64,000 bases of DNA from assembly GCF_035634895.1 (NCBI RefSeq), contig NZ_DASQCC010000234.1:5853-69852 (forward strand), in the 5' to 3' direction. Shown here one piece after another: positions 53,277 to 62,480 of the stretch (position 1 is its first letter; the number at the start of each line of letters is the position of its first letter). Source of the stretch: Actinophytocola sp035634895 (GTDB lineage: Bacteria; Actinomycetota; Actinomycetes; Mycobacteriales; Pseudonocardiaceae). Made by a program: the position numbers and the translations under genes. The notes below the pieces were generated by a model. It had not been told where the DNA came from. It saw only the letters and a program-made list of their open reading frames with translations, and did not search any database.

Positions 53277-56200
53277 ATGCCTCGACGTGAACAGCAACTG
53301 CCGCAAGGGGACGAGCCGTTGTTGGCTTTCGCCGCGGACCTGCGCGCACTGCGGGCGAAAGCGAACAGTCCGGCCTACCGCGAGCTCAGCAGGCGTGTGC
53401 ACTATTCGGCCGCGACCCTGTCCGAGGCCGCGTCCGGTCGGAAGCTGCCCAGCCTGGCGGTGACCCTGGCCTACGTGCGCGGCTGTGACGGCGACGTCGT
53501 GGCATGGGAACGCCGCTGGCGTGAGCTGGCCGCGGCGCTCGTCAACGAGGCCGCACTGGTACAACGGGACGACCAGGACCCGCCGTACGTCGGGTTGCGG
53601 GCGTTCGAGTCGGAATGCGCGGCGAAGTTCTTCGGCCGCGCACGGTTGACCGGCGAGGTCCTGGCGCGCCTCGCCGAGCACCGGCTCGTCGCGGTGTTCG
53701 GACCTTCCGGGGCCGGCAAGTCCTCGTTGCTCCGAGCCGGCGTGATCGCTCATTGGCGTGGACCGTCCCGGGACGTGGTCCTGTTCACGCCAGGGCAGCA
53801 CCCACTGCGGCACCTCGACCCGCTCGCGGACCACGACGACACGCTGGTCGTGGTGGACCAGTTCGAGGAGGTGTTCACCAGCTGCACGGACGCCGCGGAG
53901 CGGGCGGAGTTCATCGCGCGGCTGGTGGACCTCGCCGAGGAGCCGGGTGGCCGGTACCGGGTGCTGCTCGGCGTGCGGGCCGACTTCTACGGCCACTGCA
54001 TGGACTCACCCGAGCTGCTCGCACACCTGGCGGACGCCCAGGTGGCGGTCGGCGCGATGACCGCCGAGGAGCTGCGCGAGGTGATCGTCGAGCCGGCGGC
54101 CCAGGTCGGTGCGCGGGTGGAGAGCGCGCTGCTGACCACGCTCGTGGCGCAGGTGAGCGGGCACGCCGGCCTGCTGCCGCTGTTGTCCCACGCCCTGCTG
54201 GAGACCTGGCGGCGACGGAACGGGAACACGGTGACGCTGCGCGGGTTCCAGGCCGCGGGTGGTATCGACGGCGCACTGGCCAAGACCGCTGAGGATCTCT
54301 ACGCGGGCTTCTCGCCCGAGCAGCGGCTCCTGGTTCGGCACCTGTTCCTCCGGCTGACCGCGCCCGGCGATGGCGTCGGCGATGTCAAGGCCACAGTGGA
54401 CCGGGACGAGCTCGATCCCGACCCCGAGCTGACGTTCGTGCTCGATCGGCTCGCCGAGGCCCGGCTGGTGGTCCTCGACAAGAACTCGGTCGAGATGACA
54501 CACGAGGCCCTGCTGCGGTCGTGGCCGCGGCTGCGTGACTGGCTGGCCGAGGACCACGACGGCCGACGCGTCCACCGCCAGCTCGCCGACGCGTCCAGGA
54601 CCTGGGAGTCGCTGGACCGCGACCCCGGCGCGCTCTACCGCGGGATTCGGCTGGCGTCCGCGCGCGAGTGGGACGACCGGACCAACGAGCGGCTGACCAC
54701 ACGGGAACGGCAGTTCCTCGACGCCAGCGTCGCCGCACTGGAACAGGACGCCGCGCGGGAACGGCGACAACGCCTGCGCCTGCGACAACTCGTGGCGGTC
54801 CTGTCCGTGCTCCTGGTCGTGGCGATCGCCGCGTGCGGGTACGCGTTCCACTCCGAGCTCGACGCCGGCGAGCAACGCAACATCGCGGTGTCCCAACGGG
54901 TCGCGACCGAGGCGGCTGGGCTGCGGGCCGCGGATCCCGCGCTCGCCGCGCAACTGGCGCTGGCCGCGTACCGGCTCTCGCCGACCCCGCAGGCGCGCGG
55001 CTCGCTGCTGAGCACACTCGTCGCCCCGTACGCGACGCAGCTCCGCCGCCACACCAGCGCGGTCGGCGCGGTGGCCTACTCGGCCGACGGCAGGTTGATG
55101 GCCACCGCGAGCATGGACCGCACCGTCCGGCTGTGGAGCGTACGGGATCCCCACCACGCCAGGGAGATCGCCACACTCGTCGGGCACACCGGCGGGGTCA
55201 ACGGGGTTGCCTTCGGGCACGGCGTGCTGGCTACCGTGAGCTGGGACCACACGGTGCGGATCTGGGGCATCACCGACCCCCGGCGCCCCGCGGAGCCGGT
55301 GACCCTCCTGGGGCACACCCTGGGCGTGAACGCGGTGGCGATCTCGCGCGACGGACGCACGCTGGTGTCCGGCAGCTCGGACCACACCGCACGGCTGTGG
55401 GATCTCAGCGACCCCCGGCATCCCGTGCCGGCCGCCGACCCGATCACGGCGCACTCCGACGAGGTGATCGCCGTGGCGTTCCGCGCCGACGGCAAGCTGC
55501 TCGCCACGGCGAGCACCGACCGCACGATCCGGCTGTGGGACGTGTCCGATCCCCGGCATCCCAGCGCCGTCGGAGCGCCGTTAGCCGGGCACACCGACAA
55601 AGTCGACGCGATCGCGTTCAGCCCCGACGGGCACGTGCTCGCCAGTGGTGGGGGCGACCGCACGATCCGGTTGTGGGACGTCACGGATCCCGGCAACGCG
55701 GTGCAGACGGCGTCGGTCCTCGCGCACTCGGACGCGGTCCGGGCGCTCGCCTTCGCGCCGGACGGACGGTCCGTGTCGAGCGCGAGCCTCGACCGCACCA
55801 TCCGGCTGTGGAACGTCCACGGCGGCGGGCTGACCGAACTCGCCACGTACACCGGGCACGCCGGTGCGGTCTACGGCGCCGCGTTCAGCCCGGACGGCCG
55901 CACTCTGGCGACCACCAGCGAGGACCACACCACGCGCCTCTGGGACATGGCCGGATCGCTCCTCAGCGGACATACCGACGCCGTGTACAGCGTCGCGCTC
56001 TCCCCGGCCCGTAAGGCACTGGCGACCGGCGGCTACGACGGCACCATCCTGGTGCGCGGGATCACCGACCCGGCGCATCCGGACGAGGCGACGACCGTCA
56101 CCGGACACGGTGGGCCGGTGAACTCGGTCGCGTTCTCGCCGGACGGCCGCATCCTCGCGTCGGCGTCCGCCGACCACACCGTGCGCTTCTGGGACACCCA

Positions 56201-56993
56201 CGACGCGCGGCACGTCACGAGAATCGGCGAGCCGTTGACCGCGCACACCGACGCTGTGAACAGCGTGGCCTACAGCCGGGGCGGCACGCTGTTGGCCACC
56301 GGCGGCAGCGACCGGGCCGTGCTGCTGTGGGACGTGCGCGATCCCCGGTCACCGCGAGCGCTGGCATCGCTGGGCATCCCCGCGGGTATCGACCAGGTCG
56401 CGTTCAGCCAGGACGGGAACCGGCTCGCGGCCGCCGGCGACGACGGCCAGACCCGGATCTGGGACATCAGCGACGTCGCGAACACACGCGACCCCGTCGT
56501 GCTGGGCGGACACAGCGGCGCCGTGAAGTCCGTGGCGTTCAGCCCGGACGGGCAGCTGCTCGCGACCGCAGGCGCCGACCGCACCATCCGGCTCTGGGAC
56601 CTCGGGAACCCGGCGCACGAGATCGACCCGATCGCCCAGGTCGACGTCGTCTACTCGGTGGCGTTCGGCGACCGCGGCACGACCCTCGCCACCGCGGGCG
56701 CGGACCGGCTCGTGCGGTTGTGGGACATCAGGGACCGGGAGCACCCGGCCGAGCTGGCCGACCTCGACGCGCACACCGACCGGGTGTACTCGGTGGCGTT
56801 CGGCCCGGACGGACACACCCTGGCCAGCGCGGGCGAGGACCACACCGGACGGCTGTGGGACACCGACCCGGAGATCGCCGCCACCCACGTCTGCGCGGTG
56901 GCCGACCCACCACTCAGCCGCGCCGAATGGGACCGCTACTTCCCGGGCATCGCCTACCACCCGCCGTGCCAGGCCGGGACACCGTCACGATGA
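53277..56993 (+). CDS. HTH-nSTAND-TM-WD40 signalling protein
   Basis: The protein is 1238 aa from ATG 53277 in a G-rich leader. Residues 10-85 are an XRE-like helix-turn-helix (YRELSRRVHYSAATLSEAAS). An nSTAND1 NTPase follows, entered by PYVGLRAFE, with Walker A GPSGAGKSS (142-150) and Walker B LVVVDQFEEVF (190-200). A membrane helix (about 502-524; VAVLSVLLVVAIAACGYAF) leads to 14 WD40 repeats (about 590-1200; LWDxxDP in most blades), enough for two seven-bladed propellers. The tail has the Cys-containing AEWDRYFPG motif seen in relatives. It is a membrane-anchored NTPase switch with DNA-binding output. It lies just downstream of the secreted transglycosylase/esterase gene, a possible target. 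Confidence 0.92.
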   Translation: MPRREQQLPQGDEPLLAFAADLRALRAKANSPAYRELSRRVHYSAATLSEAASGRKLPSLAVTLAYVRGCDGDVVAWERRWRELAAALVNEAALVQRDDQDPPYVGLRAFESECAAKFFGRARLTGEVLARLAEHRLVAVFGPSGAGKSSLLRAGVIAHWRGPSRDVVLFTPGQHPLRHLDPLADHDDTLVVVDQFEEVFTSCTDAAERAEFIARLVDLAEEPGGRYRVLLGVRADFYGHCMDSPELLAHLADAQVAVGAMTAEELREVIVEPAAQVGARVESALLTTLVAQVSGHAGLLPLLSHALLETWRRRNGNTVTLRGFQAAGGIDGALAKTAEDLYAGFSPEQRLLVRHLFLRLTAPGDGVGDVKATVDRDELDPDPELTFVLDRLAEARLVVLDKNSVEMTHEALLRSWPRLRDWLAEDHDGRRVHRQLADASRTWESLDRDPGALYRGIRLASAREWDDRTNERLTTRERQFLDASVAALEQDAARERRQRLRLRQLVAVLSVLLVVAIAACGYAFHSELDAGEQRNIAVSQRVATEAAGLRAADPALAAQLALAAYRLSPTPQARGSLLSTLVAPYATQLRRHTSAVGAVAYSADGRLMATASMDRTVRLWSVRDPHHAREIATLVGHTGGVNGVAFGHGVLATVSWDHTVRIWGITDPRRPAEPVTLLGHTLGVNAVAISRDGRTLVSGSSDHTARLWDLSDPRHPVPAADPITAHSDEVIAVAFRADGKLLATASTDRTIRLWDVSDPRHPSAVGAPLAGHTDKVDAIAFSPDGHVLASGGGDRTIRLWDVTDPGNAVQTASVLAHSDAVRALAFAPDGRSVSSASLDRTIRLWNVHGGGLTELATYTGHAGAVYGAAFSPDGRTLATTSEDHTTRLWDMAGSLLSGHTDAVYSVALSPARKALATGGYDGTILVRGITDPAHPDEATTVTGHGGPVNSVAFSPDGRILASASADHTVRFWDTHDARHVTRIGEPLTAHTDAVNSVAYSRGGTLLATGGSDRAVLLWDVRDPRSPRALASLGIPAGIDQVAFSQDGNRLAAAGDDGQTRIWDISDVANTRDPVVLGGHSGAVKSVAFSPDGQLLATAGADRTIRLWDLGNPAHEIDPIAQVDVVYSVAFGDRGTTLATAGADRLVRLWDIRDREHPAELADLDAHTDRVYSVAFGPDGHTLASAGEDHTGRLWDTDPEIAATHVCAVADPPLSRAEWDRYFPGIAYHPPCQAGTPSR

Positions 56994-57381
56994 CCGGTCC
57001 GGCGACTCCACCAGGCGCGGAGGCCGTGCCGGCAGGCGACGCCGTGCCCGCCACCGCGCGGCGACGGGCGGGTTCGGGACGCACAGGTGATGTTCCGCGG
57101 GGAAACCTTCCCGTTGTCCGGGCAGGTTCGGCGCGCCGCCGCGACCGTCCCCCGACGGCGGCGCCAACCCCGCGTACCCCGCGTACTCGGCAGGCACGTG
57201 CCATGGACCTGACCATCGCCTGCGGTGGCACGCGGTACGCTGCCGGCGCGTTCGGGACGGGCGACCGGTACCGTCGCGTGGCCTGGCTTCCGCTGGCGTC
57301 ACCGGCCAGGCCGCCTACACGCTGGAGGGCAGGGTACTCGATGCGGCTCCACGGTTCGGCGGCAGCGACGCACGGTGCTCT
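56994..57381. other. Intergenic region, no supported gene
   Basis: About 390 bases. The frames here are Arg/Pro/Ala-rich and lack signals of a real gene. It may be debris from the loss of neighbouring genes, since truncated genes follow. Confidence 0.4.
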
Positions 57382-57890
<509 letters not shown>

Positions 57891-57894
<4 letters not shown>

Positions 57895-58088
57895 CCTTCA
57901 TCAGGTATCCAGACGGCGTGAGCGGGGAGCAGTTCTTCGAGAAGAACGTTCCCCACGGCGCGCCCTCCTGGCTGCCCCGCGTGGAGCTGGCTCGGCGCGG
58001 CTCCCGAGGCTCCGGCGAGTCAATCATCTATCCCCTGCTCGAGGAGCTCAGGGACCGTTTGGCGGCGTTCCGAAAGAGCGCGTCATGA
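57891..58088 (+). pseudogene. LigD polymerase-domain N-terminal fragment
   Basis: The 65-codon frame starts at GTG 57891, overlapping the previous stop. It encodes TFIRYPDGVSGEQFFEKNVP and HGAPSWLPRVEL, the start of the primase-polymerase module of LigD-type non-homologous end-joining enzymes. After YPLLEEL, where the conserved VWxANLAALE strand should follow, the sequence diverges and stops. The catalytic metal Asp residues are missing. It is a truncated relic. Confidence 0.7.
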
Positions 58089-58319
58089 GGGCTACGACTG
58101 GCAGCACAACCGCTGAGGGCCAGTACTGGAGGTGACTGTGTGGCCTTACTACTGGCCTCAAAGGTGTAGATCCTCTGTCCGAACGGGTTGCGGTCCACGA
58201 ACCCCGTGAGATCACAACGTGATCGTGGGTCTGTGCTGATCGGTGTCCTGGTTGAGGAGTCCGAGATCGAGGAGTCCCAGATCGGTCACGCCGGTCAGGA
58301 TGAACCGCCCAGGGTTTGA

Positions 58320-59596
58320 TGGAGGCTCTGATGTGCCCCGAGTTTTGCGGAGTCGGGTTGCTGGACTTCATGCTGATCACCCCCAGGAGAGGTCGGCATG
58401 CCCAGGAGTTACCCGCCGGAGTTCCGCAGCAAGGTCCTCGACCTGCTCAAAGCCGGCCGTACCGTCGCCCAGGTCGCGCACGACCTGCAGATCAGCGACC
58501 AGACGATCTACACCTGGCGCCGCCAGGCGCTCGTCGACGCCGGACAGGAACCAGGGCTGACCTCGGTGGAGAAGGCCGAACTGGCCTCGGCCCGACGTCG
58601 GATCGCCGAACTGGAGACCGAACTGGCGATCCACCAGCGTGCCACCGAACTGCTCAAGGAGGCGGTGCGCCCAAAAGCCCGCTTCGCCGCGATCGTGGCG
58701 ATGGCCCAGGAGGGGCTCCCGATTCAGACCGCCTGCCGGATCCTGGGAGTGTCTGAATCAGGGCTGCACGCCTGGCGTGGTCGGGCTCCGTCGGCCCGCT
58801 CGGTGCGGCACGCCTGGCTGACCGACCTCATCAGGCAGGTCCACGCAGCCTCCAATGGGGTCTACGGCTCGCGACGGGTTCGCGCCGAGCTGATGCTGGG
58901 TCGGGGCATCACGGTAAGCCACGGCGCGGTCGAGATGCTCATGAGACGTGCTGGTATCACAGGCCTTCCGGGCCGCAAACATCGACGGCCCCGACCGGAT
59001 ACGGCTACCGCGACCGATCTGGCCGACCGCGATTTCGTCCGCATCGCGCCGAACCAGCTGTGGATCACCGATATCACCGAGCACCGCACCCGTGAAGGCA
59101 AGGTCTACTGCGCCGTGGTGCTGGATGCCTTCTCCCGCAGGGTAGTCGGCTGGTCGATCGACAGCCGCCAGGACGCCGCGTTGGTGACCAACGCGCTCGG
59201 CATGGCCCTGCACAACCGCGAGGCCGCGGCGGACACGGTGATCCACTCCGACCACGGTGTCCAGTACACCTCATGGGCTTTTACCTTACGTGCCAAGGAA
59301 TCCGGGCTGCTGCCATCGATGGGTTCGATCGGCGACTGCTATGACAACGCGATGATGGAATCGTTCTGGGGCCGGATGCAGACCGAGTTGCTGGACCGCC
59401 AACGCTGGCGCACCCGCATCGAGTTGGCCAACGCGATCTTCGAGTACCTGGAGATCTTCCACAATCGGCAGCGTCGCCACAGCTCCCTGGGCATGCTCAC
59501 CCCGATCGAGTATGAAAGGCTTCACGCAGCCCCAAGCGTGGCATGAAGTCCACCGAGCCGACTCCACGAAATCCAGGGCACATCAGAGCCTCTACC
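58320..59596 (+). mobile_element. IS3-family element with single fused transposase ORF
   Basis: The ends are imperfect inverted repeats of at least 17 bp and probably about 40 bp: left (from 58320) T-G-GAGGCTCTGATGTGCCC; right, read inward from 59596, T-A-GAGGCTCTGATGTGCCC. Further matches extend around GGAGTCGG and GGACTTCATGC. Flanking bases do not show a clear 3- or 4-bp duplication. The element is about 1277 bp with one intact transposase. Confidence 0.82.
58398..59546 (+). CDS. IS3-family DDE transposase (OrfA-OrfB in one frame)
   Basis: This is a 382-aa protein. Residues 1-90 are the OrfA-like part: HTH (YPPEFRSKVLDLLKAGRTVA) and a leucine-rich coiled coil (SARRRIAELETELAIHQRAT). Residues 95-375 are the OrfB part: HTH_21 region (NGVYGSRRVRAEL) and the rve integrase core with Asp in WITDIT, Asp in HSDHGVQYTS and Glu in DNAMMESFWG. 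All three catalytic residues are present and there is no frameshift between the two parts, so the transposase looks active. ATG 58398 follows AGGAGAGG. Confidence 0.93.
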   Translation: MPRSYPPEFRSKVLDLLKAGRTVAQVAHDLQISDQTIYTWRRQALVDAGQEPGLTSVEKAELASARRRIAELETELAIHQRATELLKEAVRPKARFAAIVAMAQEGLPIQTACRILGVSESGLHAWRGRAPSARSVRHAWLTDLIRQVHAASNGVYGSRRVRAELMLGRGITVSHGAVEMLMRRAGITGLPGRKHRRPRPDTATATDLADRDFVRIAPNQLWITDITEHRTREGKVYCAVVLDAFSRRVVGWSIDSRQDAALVTNALGMALHNREAAADTVIHSDHGVQYTSWAFTLRAKESGLLPSMGSIGDCYDNAMMESFWGRMQTELLDRQRWRTRIELANAIFEYLEIFHNRQRRHSSLGMLTPIEYERLHAAPSVA

Positions 59597-59826
59597 AACC
59601 CCGGATGAAAGCTACCGACATCACCAAAGTCCCGGTGAGCTACTCGGCCTCGACGACAGCCTCTGACCAAGACCGTGCCTGTTCCCGCCCGCCTGCCAGC
59701 CAGGTCCCGCCACCAGAAGGCGCCTCGTGGACGCGGCCGATCAGGCCGCCCTCTCACCGAACCATGTGTACAAAATGTGTACGAGACCAGTTGTCGATCT
59801 TGTTCCAGGACACCTATCTGGGCAGC
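59597..59826. other. Spacer between IS element and att copy 2
   Basis: No supported gene. It contains the direct repeat TGTGTAC-AAAA-TGTGTAC near 59764-59781, about 85 bp from the att core. That is a possible binding site for an excisionase or regulator, but no function can be assigned. Confidence 0.4.
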
Positions 59827-59860
59827 AAAAAGGGCCGTCTACCTGCGTAAACGACCCTTT
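59827..59860 (-). terminator. Rho-independent terminator downstream of tRNA-Pro end
   Basis: Read on the minus strand, AAAGGGTCGT pairs with ACGGCCCTTT (one G-U pair) and is followed by a T run. It begins a few bases after the acceptor end of the tRNA block, which is the normal position for a tRNA terminator. Confidence 0.75.
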
Positions 59861-59864
59861 GCCC

Positions 59865-59908
59865 GGTCGGGCTGACAGGATTTGAACCTGCGACCCCTTG
59901 ACCCCCAG
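59865..59908 (-). other. att copy 2: 3' half of tRNA-Pro(GGG)
   Basis: This 44-bp block is nearly identical to 43543-43587 and has the same orientation. On the minus strand it gives the anticodon loop CTGGGGG, stem TCAAG, the T-arm GCAGGTTCAAATCCTGT and the end CAGCCCGACC. The upstream half of a tRNA is missing, so this is an att core and not a gene. Element genes (60051 onward) lie to the right, where the 5' half should be, so the intact tRNA-Pro is expected beyond the right edge. Confidence 0.85.
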
Positions 59909-60013
59909 CGGGGCAAGGGCGCTCCGCAGGGATCCGCGCCGGTCCATCCGGCTGGTCAGCGTCCGGAGATAGTCCAGGTCAGGGCCTCCAACCCAGACCC
60001 GTCCGCACCGTCC

Positions 60014-60031
60014 GTGAGACGTGCGTGAGAC
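60014..60031. repeat. GTGAGAC direct pair right of att copy 2
   Basis: GTGAGAC occurs twice with an 11-bp period, about 106 bp from the att core. It resembles the GTGAGAT pair beside the integrase at 43455. These are candidate arm-type recombinase sites. Confidence 0.45.
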
Positions 60032-60050
60032 GGGCGCGATTGGAGAGCCC

Positions 60051-60449
60051 ATGTCGATCCGCACGCCCAATGACATCACCCAGCGGTCGATGACCGAGCT
60101 GGTGGAGCAGTGGTCCAACGCCCGAATGCGAGCCTTCCTGGCCACCCACGCCGAGCAGCGGGACCCCGACCCGGATGACCTGTTCACCGAACTCGCGTAC
60201 GGCACCCGCATCTCCCAGGAGGCCACCTGCGGACGCTGGTGCGCAGTCGCCGACCTGCTCCGGGCCGGTGCGGCGGACTCGTGGGCACAGATCGGCTCGG
60301 CGATGGGCTTGACCGAGACCGAAGCTCACGACGGATTCCACGCCTGGATCACCAGCCAGCTCGACCTCCAACGTCGCACCGGCATGATCGGCCTTACCGA
60401 CACCGAGGCGGCGAAGCTGTACCAGCTGGCCAAGGTGGTGACCGGGTGA
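60051..60449 (+). CDS. Hypothetical protein of integrative element
   Basis: The protein is 132 aa from ATG 60051, five bases after GGAG. It is soluble, helical and acidic, with Trp-rich segments (EQWSNARMRAF, HAWITSQLDL) and a C-terminal GLTDTEAAKLYQLAKVV that could be a small helical DNA-binding or adaptor unit. No family is recognised. Its stop overlaps the start of the DUF2637/SpdB-like gene (GTGA), so they form an operon. Genes of this size in this position are common in actinomycete integrative conjugative elements. Confidence 0.7.
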   Translation: MSIRTPNDITQRSMTELVEQWSNARMRAFLATHAEQRDPDPDDLFTELAYGTRISQEATCGRWCAVADLLRAGAADSWAQIGSAMGLTETEAHDGFHAWITSQLDLQRRTGMIGLTDTEAAKLYQLAKVVTG

Positions 60450-60797
60450 CCACCTCAACCAACGGACAGCTCGTCGACCAGGTACGCGAAGCCCTCGATG
60501 CGGCCCGGCAAGCTGGCCAGCCGACTCCCGGTCGCCCGACACTCGTGCGGCTGACCGGAGCAACAGATCACGCCGTACGCAAGGCGCTGGCGGAGCTGGC
60601 GACCAAGAACGCCGGCGCTGGTGACCCTGGCGATACCGCCTCACCAACCGACCAACCATCCGTCACCAGCCGTCCAGCCGCTGGCGGACGGCTGGTGGCG
60701 TGGGCAGGCTTCGTGTTCGGATCGGTCTGAGGTTCCCCCGGTTGTCCGGAGACTTCCAAACCAGGTTTGATCTTGTGAACCGAGGAAGGAAGTCATC

Positions 60798-61109
60798 GTG
60801 GCTGCGCCCAAGAAGTACCCGGATGAGCTGCGTGAACGGGCGGTGCGTGTGTACCGGGAGTCCGAGCCGAAGCCGGTGATCCGCAGGCTGGCTGAGCAGT
60901 TGAACGTGCATCCCGAGGCGCTGCGGAACTGGATCCGCCAAGACGAGGCTGACCAGGGCGAGCGTGCTGATCGGCCGACGACCGACATGATCGCCGAGAA
61001 CCGGCGGCTGAAGCGGGAGAACGCTGAGCTGCAGCGGGTCAACGAGGTGTTGCGGGCGGCCAGCGCTTATTTCGCCTCCGAGATCGACTCGACCCGGAGG
61101 ACGTCATGA
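60798..61109 (+). CDS. IS3 transposase OrfA
   Basis: The 103-aa protein has an HTH_Tnp_1 domain (YPDELRERAVRVYRES, LNVHPEALRNWIRQ) and a leucine-zipper tail (ENRRLKRENAELQRVNEVLR). It binds the inverted repeats and dimerises. AGGAAGG lies before its start. Its end overlaps orfB by four bases (ATGA), where a -1 shift would give the fused transposase usual in this family. Confidence 0.93.
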   Translation: MAAPKKYPDELRERAVRVYRESEPKPVIRRLAEQLNVHPEALRNWIRQDEADQGERADRPTTDMIAENRRLKRENAELQRVNEVLRAASAYFASEIDSTRRTS

Positions 61110-62029
61110 GCTTTATCGACGCCCACACGTTCTCGGTCGATCTCGTGCTGCGGGTCCTGGGCATCCCACCGTCGACCTACTACGACTGGCGGGCCCGCCA
61201 GTCCGCGCCCAGCCGACGGGCGCTGCAGGACGCGCACCTGTTGGAGATGATCGTCAAGATCCGCACCGCGCACGAGTTCGCCGGTACCTACGGATCCCCG
61301 CGGGTGTGGCTGGAACTGCGCCGCCAAGGGGTCCGGGTGGGTCGCAAGCGGGTGGAGCGGATCATGCGCGAGCACGGCCTGGCCGGCGCGTTCTTGCGCA
61401 AGGGTTGGAAAGGAGGCTCCACCCGACAGAACCCGCGCCACACCGCCGCCCCGGACCTCGTCGACCGGCAGTTCGACGCCGACGAGCCGAACCGTCTGTG
61501 GGTAGCCGACCTCACCAGAATCATGACCGGTGAGGGGGTGCTGTGGCTGGCCAGCATCCGCGATGCGTTCTCCAACAAGGTCGTCGGCTGGGCCACCGCC
61601 GCCCGCGCGGACACCGAGCTGGTGCTCTCCGCGCTGGGCTACGCCCTACGCTCCCGCGACGTCCGCGACGGACAGCTGACCCATCACAGCGACAAGGGCT
61701 GCCAATACACGGCTCTACGGTTCACCCAGCGCCTCACCGACGCCGGCATCGCGCCGTCCACCGGAAGCGTCGGTGACAGCTTCGACAACGCGCTCGCCGA
61801 GAACCTGTGGTCGACCCTCAAGACCGAGCTGATCTACTGGCCCGCCACCACGTTCACCACCCGCGCCGAAGCCGAAGCAGCGATCCTCCGCTACATCGAC
61901 GGCTGGTACAACCCCCGCCGCATCCAGGAAGGACTCGGCGGGCTCTCTCCCGACGAGTTCGAACAGACACGGCATATCCGCCAACAGACCCGCCCGGCTA
62001 CGCTCCCAGCCGAGCCGGACGAATCCTGA
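61106..62029 (+). CDS. IS3 transposase OrfB
   Basis: The 307-aa protein has HTH_21 (GTYGSPRVWLELRRQG) and an rve integrase core with catalytic Asp in WVADLT, Asp in HHSDKGCQYT and Glu in DNALAENLWS. All three residues are present. It makes the active DDE transposase alone or fused to OrfA by frameshifting. It differs strongly from the other IS3-type transposase at 58398. Confidence 0.93.
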   Translation: MSFIDAHTFSVDLVLRVLGIPPSTYYDWRARQSAPSRRALQDAHLLEMIVKIRTAHEFAGTYGSPRVWLELRRQGVRVGRKRVERIMREHGLAGAFLRKGWKGGSTRQNPRHTAAPDLVDRQFDADEPNRLWVADLTRIMTGEGVLWLASIRDAFSNKVVGWATAARADTELVLSALGYALRSRDVRDGQLTHHSDKGCQYTALRFTQRLTDAGIAPSTGSVGDSFDNALAENLWSTLKTELIYWPATTFTTRAEAEAAILRYIDGWYNPRRIQEGLGGLSPDEFEQTRHIRQQTRPATLPAEPDES

Positions 62030-62480
62030 CAACCAAGTCTCCGGCAAACCGGGGGAACCTCAGTCATGTCAGTCGCGGCAAACGTGCTGCACACCTGGCT
62101 GCCAACAGCCGACCAAGCACCAGGCTGGTCACCGGCCGTGGCGGCACAGATCGGCGCTGCGGTGTGGCCCATCGGACTGCTGCTGTCGGTGGAGGTGCTC
62201 TCCCGCGTGCGCTGGCCACGAGGCTTGCAATGGGCACTCGCCCGCTTCGCCGGCACTGGCGCCGTCGCGCTCGGTTCCGCGATCATCTCCTATGGTCACC
62301 TACGCGACGTACTCCTGGCGTGGCAGTACGACCCCCTGGCGGCCGCTGTCGGCCCACTGGTACTCGACGGCCTCATGGTGATCTCCGGCTTCGCCCTCCT
62401 GGCGATAAGCAGCACCAGAAGTGGCCGTGCACGAGAGACCAGCGGTCGCGACCTCGCCAGCTGAGAGAAGAACACCGAGA

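Larger units (their letters stand above)
60728..62062 (+). mobile_element. IS3-family insertion sequence with 3-bp target duplication
   Basis: The 1335-bp element has about 28-bp inverted repeats starting TGAGGTTCCCCCGGTT at both ends, with two mismatches after base 16. It is flanked by the direct repeat GTC (60725-60727 and 62063-62065). It carries OrfA and OrfB with a four-base overlap. The intact duplication and intact ORFs indicate a recent insertion. Confidence 0.95.
60446..62464 (+). pseudogene. DUF2637/SpdB-like membrane protein interrupted by IS3
   Basis: The first exon-like part (60446-60727) encodes a helix-turn-helix-like domain (VRLTGATDHAVRKALAELAT), a Pro/Thr linker and the start of a membrane region (GRLVAWAGFVFGSV). 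The IS3 element at 60728-62062 then interrupts it. After the 3-bp duplication the same frame resumes at 62066 (MSVAANVLHTWLP) and runs through three more membrane helices to 62464. Removing the IS and one GTC restores a single 226-residue protein. DUF2637 proteins occur in the transfer regions of actinomycete plasmids and integrative elements and are linked to intramycelial spread; the interruption should inactivate it. Confidence 0.85.

Noticed and set aside
59865..59940. Functional tRNA-Pro gene at the second copy
   Set aside because: The 5' half is absent here too, so it is an att core.
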